NCBI GenBank assembly: GCA_903644035.1
Contig: CAHJXG010000604.1
Coordinates: forward strand, 1-7,852
DNA from: Rhodospirillales bacterium
Lineage (GTDB): Bacteria > Pseudomonadota > Alphaproteobacteria > Acetobacterales > Acetobacteraceae
DNA length: 7,852 bases
Reading direction: 5' to 3'
The position numbers and the translations under genes were made by a program. The notes under the pieces were generated by a model. That model ran no database searches, was not told where the DNA came from, and saw only the letters and a list, made by a program, of their open reading frames with translations. Every line of letters starts with the position of its first letter. Position 1 is the first letter of the stretch. Positions 4,762 to 7,852 of the stretch are shown piece by piece.

Positions 4762-6030
4762 ATGGCTGGCACGAATTTGATCAATCGCCGGGGCGCGCTG
4801 ATCGGGGCCGCCGGCGCCACCGGCACCCTGCTCGCGGGCGCCGCGGCGGCGGCCGTGCCGGAGATCGACACGGGCCGGGTGCAAGGCGGCCAGGTGGAGT
4901 TCCCGGCCTGGACCGCGCCGACGGAGCGCCCGTCCGGCGGTCCGCCCAATCCAATGCCCGTGAGCGAGCGGGTCGGATTTGCCGTCGTCGGCCTCGGTCG
5001 CCTGACGCTTGAGGAGGTCTTGCCGGCGTTTGGCGAGGCGAAGCGATCCCGCCTGGTCGCGCTGGTGAGCGGCACGCCGGACAAGGCCGCGCGCGTCGCC
5101 GCCCAGTACGGCCTCCGGCCGGAGGCGGTGTACGACTACGCGGGTTTCGACCGCATTCGCGACAACCCGGAGATCCGGGCCGTGTACATCGTCCTGCCCA
5201 ACTCCTTGCACAAGGAATACACGATCCGCGCCGCCCAGGCCGGCAAGGACGTGTTGTGCGAGAAGCCGATGGCGATGTCCTCGGCCGAGGGGCAGGCCAT
5301 GGTCGATGCCTGCCGGGCCGCAGGGCGCAAGCTGATGATCGCCTATCGCTGCCAGTACGAGCCCTACAACCGCGAGGTGCTGCGCATGGTGCGCGAGGCG
5401 ACGTTCGGACCCGCCCGCTTCATCGACGCCGTGAACGTGCAGAACCAGGGCGACGGCGCGCAATGGCGCTTCAAGCGGGCGCTTGCCGGCGGCGGCTCGC
5501 TGCCGGATGTCGGGCTGTATTGCCTGAACGCGGCCCGGTACCTGACCGGGGAGGAGCCGGTCGAGGTCTTCGCCCGCAGCGTCAGCCCGCCGGGCGATCC
5601 GCGCTATGCCGAGGTGGAGGAGAGCGTGACCTTCATGCTCCGCTTCCCCGGCGGCGTCGTCGCCAACTGCGCGACGAGCTACGGGATGCATGAGAGCCGG
5701 CTGCTGCGCGTGCACACGCCGGGCGCCGCCATCAGCCTGGACGGCGCGTTCTCCTACCATGACAAGCAGCTCCGCATCACGCGCCGCGAGGGCCGCGCCG
5801 AGGCCGTGGAGGAGCGGCGCATCCCCATGCTGAACCAGTTCGCGCTGGAGCTGGACCACATGGCCGAATGCATCCTGTCGAACCGCGAGCCGCACACCCC
5901 CGGCGAGGAGGGCGTGCAGGACCACCGGATCATGGAGGCGATCTACCAGTCCGCCGCCAGCGGCCAGCCGGTCGCCCTGCCGCGCGTCGAGGGGCTGGAC
6001 CGCACGCGCGGCCCGGCGCCATCGTCATGA
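4762..6030 (+). CDS. Tat-exported Gfo/Idh/MocA oxidoreductase, glucose-fructose oxidoreductase type
   Basis: This 422-residue protein has a twin-arginine signal (NRRGALIG, Arg9-Arg10, then an Ala/Gly-rich hydrophobic stretch to about 32), indicating export as a folded, cofactor-loaded protein. A Pro-rich arm (about 48-66) precedes the Rossmann fold, with dinucleotide loop VVGLGRLTLEEVLPAF (75-90). Next come VYIVLPNSLHKEYTIRAA (141-158) and CEKPMAM (166-172), whose Lys168 is the conserved EKP lysine. The C-terminal domain carries GGGSLPDVGLYCLNAARYL (243-261) with Asp249 and Tyr253 at the catalytic positions, and ends near PGEEGVQDHRIMEAIYQSA (380-398). Zymomonas glucose-fructose oxidoreductase has the same layout: Tat signal, proline arm, tightly held NADP. 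It couples sugar oxidation to reduction of another sugar. Here the substrate is unknown and many such proteins are not true GFORs. Start fixed by AGGAG at 4751-4755. The stop lies 8 bases before the kinase TTG, suggesting one transcript with the two-component genes downstream. Confidence 0.88.
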   Translation: MAGTNLINRRGALIGAAGATGTLLAGAAAAAVPEIDTGRVQGGQVEFPAWTAPTERPSGGPPNPMPVSERVGFAVVGLGRLTLEEVLPAFGEAKRSRLVALVSGTPDKAARVAAQYGLRPEAVYDYAGFDRIRDNPEIRAVYIVLPNSLHKEYTIRAAQAGKDVLCEKPMAMSSAEGQAMVDACRAAGRKLMIAYRCQYEPYNREVLRMVREATFGPARFIDAVNVQNQGDGAQWRFKRALAGGGSLPDVGLYCLNAARYLTGEEPVEVFARSVSPPGDPRYAEVEESVTFMLRFPGGVVANCATSYGMHESRLLRVHTPGAAISLDGAFSYHDKQLRITRREGRAEAVEERRIPMLNQFALELDHMAECILSNREPHTPGEEGVQDHRIMEAIYQSAASGQPVALPRVEGLDRTRGPAPSS

Positions 6031-6038
6031 CCCGCTGA

Positions 6039-7508
6039 TTGCGCTCGCTCCGTGCCCGCCTGCTGGTGCTGTGGGCGTTCTCGCTCGCGGCATGCGTCGC
6101 GGCCGGGGCGCTGCTGGTGCAGATCTCCGGCCAATCGACGGCGGCGCAGGTGCAGCGGGGCGAGGCCGTCGTGGCACGGGCCTGCGACCTGATCCGTGAG
6201 CGTTATGCGTTTTACACCACGGACTGGCACGGTCCGCCGCCGCCGCTGGAGGACACGGGGCTGCGGGCCGCCCTGGGTGCGGCGGTGTCCCTTGCCCTCG
6301 CGCGGCAGGCCGGGGTCGAGGGCGGCGTCTGGCAGACCGACACGGGATCGCTCGCCTATGCGTTCCCGACCTATCCCGGCACCGGCCCCAAGACGGACCT
6401 GCCTGCGGCCGAGGCCGCCAGCGTTCAGGCGGCCAACGAGCAGGCCGCCCGGGACGAGGCCGCCGTCGCCCGCATGTCGGGCGGCAGCACGCAGACCCTC
6501 CTCCTCTACGCCTGCCCGTTGCCTGGCCCCATCGACGGCCTGACCGCCTGGACCATGACCCGGGTGCAGAGGGCGAGCGCCGCGGACGGCCTGCGCGGCG
6601 GGCTGTTGCTGCTGTTCGCGCTGATGCTCGGCATGTCGGCGTGGCTCGCCTGGCTGCTGCGGGCGTGGTCTCGCCGGGTCGGCGCCGTGGAGGCCGGGCT
6701 GGCGCAGCATCCGGACGACCTGCCCCCCATGCTGCCGCGCACCGGGGAGCGTGACCTGGACCGCATCGTCGATGCGCTGAACCAGGCCGGCCAGCGCCTG
6801 ATCGATGCCCGGCAGCGGTCGGCGGAGTTGGGGGCGCGCGTCGTCGCGGCGGAACGGCTGGCGGCGCTGGGCCGGGTCGCAGCCGGGGTGGCGCATGAAA
6901 TTCGCAACCCGCTCGCCGCCATGCGGCTGCGGGCGGAGAACGGGCTTGCCGGCGACGACGAACGCCGCCGGCGCGCCCTGGCCGCGGTGCTGGAGCAGGT
7001 CGGCCGGCTCGACCGCCTGCTCGCCGAGCTGCTGGCGATGACCCAGCGCCGTGATCCCGCGCTGGCGCCGACGGAGATCGGGACGCTGCTGTCGTCCTGC
7101 GTGGAGCGCCATGCCGATCAGGCCGCGGCAGCTCAGGTGGGGCTTCATGCCGAGGGCGTGGGGACCGCCGTGATCGACGCCTCGCTCATCGGCCGGGCGC
7201 TGGACAACCTGGCATCCAACGCCATCCGGCACACGCCCGCCGGCGGCCATGTCAGCCTGCGGGCCGAGTGCAGCGGACCGGGCCTGCGCCTGATCGTGGA
7301 GGACACCGGACCCGGCGTCGCGCCCGACCTGCGCGGGTCGCTGTTCGAGCCGTTCGTGACCGGCCGGGCGGACGGCACCGGCCTGGGCCTCGCCATCGCG
7401 CGGGAGCTGGTGGAGGCGCATGGCGGACGGCTGTGTCTCGCCGCGTCGGAGCAAGGGGCGCGGTTCGTCATCGAGCTTGGGGAGGGGGCCGGATGGCGAC
7501 CATCCTGA
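6039..7508 (+). CDS. Membrane sensor histidine kinase with an unusual TTG start
   Basis: This 489-residue kinase has a first membrane helix (about 8-28), a roughly 155-residue presumed periplasmic domain (29-185) that I do not recognise, and a second membrane helix (about 186-208). A HAMP-like or linker helix (about 209-270) follows, then the phosphoacceptor helix VAHEIRNPLAAM (284-295, phospho-His286). The ATPase domain has an N box DNLASNAIRHTP (389-400, Asn394), a G1 box EDTGPG (421-426), an F box FEPF (436-439) and a G2 box GTGLGL (446-451). It should autophosphorylate on a periplasmic signal and pass phosphate to the regulator encoded next, whose start overlaps by 16 bases. The start is odd. 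An ATG at 6027-6029, overlapping the oxidoreductase stop, is in frame, but TGA at 6036-6038 ends it after Met-Thr-Arg. The TTG at 6039 directly after that TGA has no Shine-Dalgarno, so translation likely depends on coupling. All kinase motifs are intact. Confidence 0.88.
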   Translation: MRSLRARLLVLWAFSLAACVAAGALLVQISGQSTAAQVQRGEAVVARACDLIRERYAFYTTDWHGPPPPLEDTGLRAALGAAVSLALARQAGVEGGVWQTDTGSLAYAFPTYPGTGPKTDLPAAEAASVQAANEQAARDEAAVARMSGGSTQTLLLYACPLPGPIDGLTAWTMTRVQRASAADGLRGGLLLLFALMLGMSAWLAWLLRAWSRRVGAVEAGLAQHPDDLPPMLPRTGERDLDRIVDALNQAGQRLIDARQRSAELGARVVAAERLAALGRVAAGVAHEIRNPLAAMRLRAENGLAGDDERRRRALAAVLEQVGRLDRLLAELLAMTQRRDPALAPTEIGTLLSSCVERHADQAAAAQVGLHAEGVGTAVIDASLIGRALDNLASNAIRHTPAGGHVSLRAECSGPGLRLIVEDTGPGVAPDLRGSLFEPFVTGRADGTGLGLAIARELVEAHGGRLCLAASEQGARFVIELGEGAGWRPS

Positions 7509-7852
7509 TCGTGGACGATGACGCGGCGCTGCGGGAGGGTCTGGCGGAGGCGCTGGGCGACCTGGGCCACCGGACGGAGGAGGCCGGGGACGGCGCCACC
7601 GCCCTGCGTCGGCTCGCCCAGCCCGGCATCGACGCCGTGCTGCTGGACCTTCGTATGCCCGGGCTGGATGGGATGGAGGTGCTGCGCCGCATTCGCGCCC
7701 TGCCGGCGCCGCCCGGCGTTGCGGTGCTCACGGCCGTGCCGACCGCGGCCAACACGATCGAGGCCATGCGGCTCGGCGCCATCGACCACCTGGCCAAGCC
7801 GGTCGGCCGGGCGGATCTGGCCGCGCTGCTGTCCACCCTGCTGGCCACGCCG
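7493..7852 (+). CDS. Response regulator, receiver domain (3' end beyond window)
   Basis: The frame from ATG 7493 is open to the last base, giving 120 residues of a complete or nearly complete receiver domain. It starts MATILIVDDDAALREGL, with the acidic pocket Asp8-Asp9(-Asp10). The phosphoacceptor is Asp52 in LLDLRMPGLDG (50-60), followed by the conserved Thr80 in VLTAV and Lys102 in LAKPV. The stretch TAANTIEAMRLGAIDHLAKP resembles receivers of NtrC-type regulators, which carry a sigma54-activating AAA+ domain and a DNA-binding domain, but the output domain lies outside the window and the class is inferred. The start overlaps the end of the kinase gene by 16 bases, so the two are surely a co-translated pair. 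Confidence 0.9.
   Translation, partial: MATILIVDDDAALREGLAEALGDLGHRTEEAGDGATALRRLAQPGIDAVLLDLRMPGLDGMEVLRRIRALPAPPGVAVLTAVPTAANTIEAMRLGAIDHLAKPVGRADLAALLSTLLATP

Noticed and set aside
4435..5925. Long minus-strand open frame (496 codons)
   Set aside because: It is antisense to the oxidoreductase, His/Arg/Gly-rich and without motifs. Such frames are common opposite GC-rich genes. Only its last few residues (GGRIVALI) relate to the SDR remnant.
5943..7454. Long minus-strand open frame (503 codons) opposite the kinase
   Set aside because: Low-complexity Arg/Gln/Gly/His composition with no domain, while the plus strand carries every histidine kinase box in order.
1..7852. CRISPR array, tRNA, rRNA or insertion sequence
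   Set aside because: No regularly spaced repeats, no tRNA-like cloverleaf, no rRNA-like stretch and no transposase or terminal inverted repeats were seen on reading the window.

Overview
The window is high-GC DNA whose protein families (FlhF/FlhG, OpgC with an SGNH partner, a NepR-like protein, MlaA, a Tat-exported GFOR-type oxidoreductase) point to an alphaproteobacterium. The closest feel is Rhodospirillales (Azospirillum/Skermanella/Acetobacteraceae-like), but the genus cannot be fixed from the sequence alone. All intact genes lie on the plus strand.

Left block (1-3060): the 3' end of flhF overlaps flhG by 4 bases (ATGA). After a 99-base gap that can fold into a compact RNA structure touching the ribosome binding site comes an OpgC-family membrane acyltransferase. 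It is translationally coupled (ATGA) to an exported SGNH-fold protein whose catalytic residues look replaced. Polar flagellum placement and periplasmic glucan decoration are thus side by side.

Middle (3061-4761): a 65-residue protein resembling the anti-sigma factor NepR stands alone, without PhyR or EcfG in view. It is followed by about 270 bases without a gene that hold operator-like repeats, then by the lipoprotein gene mlaA (phospholipid trafficking at the outer membrane). Downstream of mlaA, on the minus strand, is the wreck of a short-chain dehydrogenase gene that keeps only the central part of the fold and is frameshifted near its end.

Right block (4762-7852): a Tat-exported Gfo/Idh/MocA oxidoreductase of the glucose-fructose oxidoreductase type is followed by a membrane sensor histidine kinase and the receiver domain of a response regulator that runs off the window. 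Kinase and regulator overlap by 16 bases. The kinase has an odd start: the ATG that overlaps the oxidoreductase stop is in frame with the kinase but is cut off by a TGA three codons later, leaving a TTG immediately after that TGA as the first usable start.

No tRNA, rRNA, insertion sequence, CRISPR array or convincing intrinsic terminator was seen. The best candidates for something new are the apparently dead SGNH partner of OpgC, the orphan NepR-like protein, the structured opgC leader and the interrupted kinase start.
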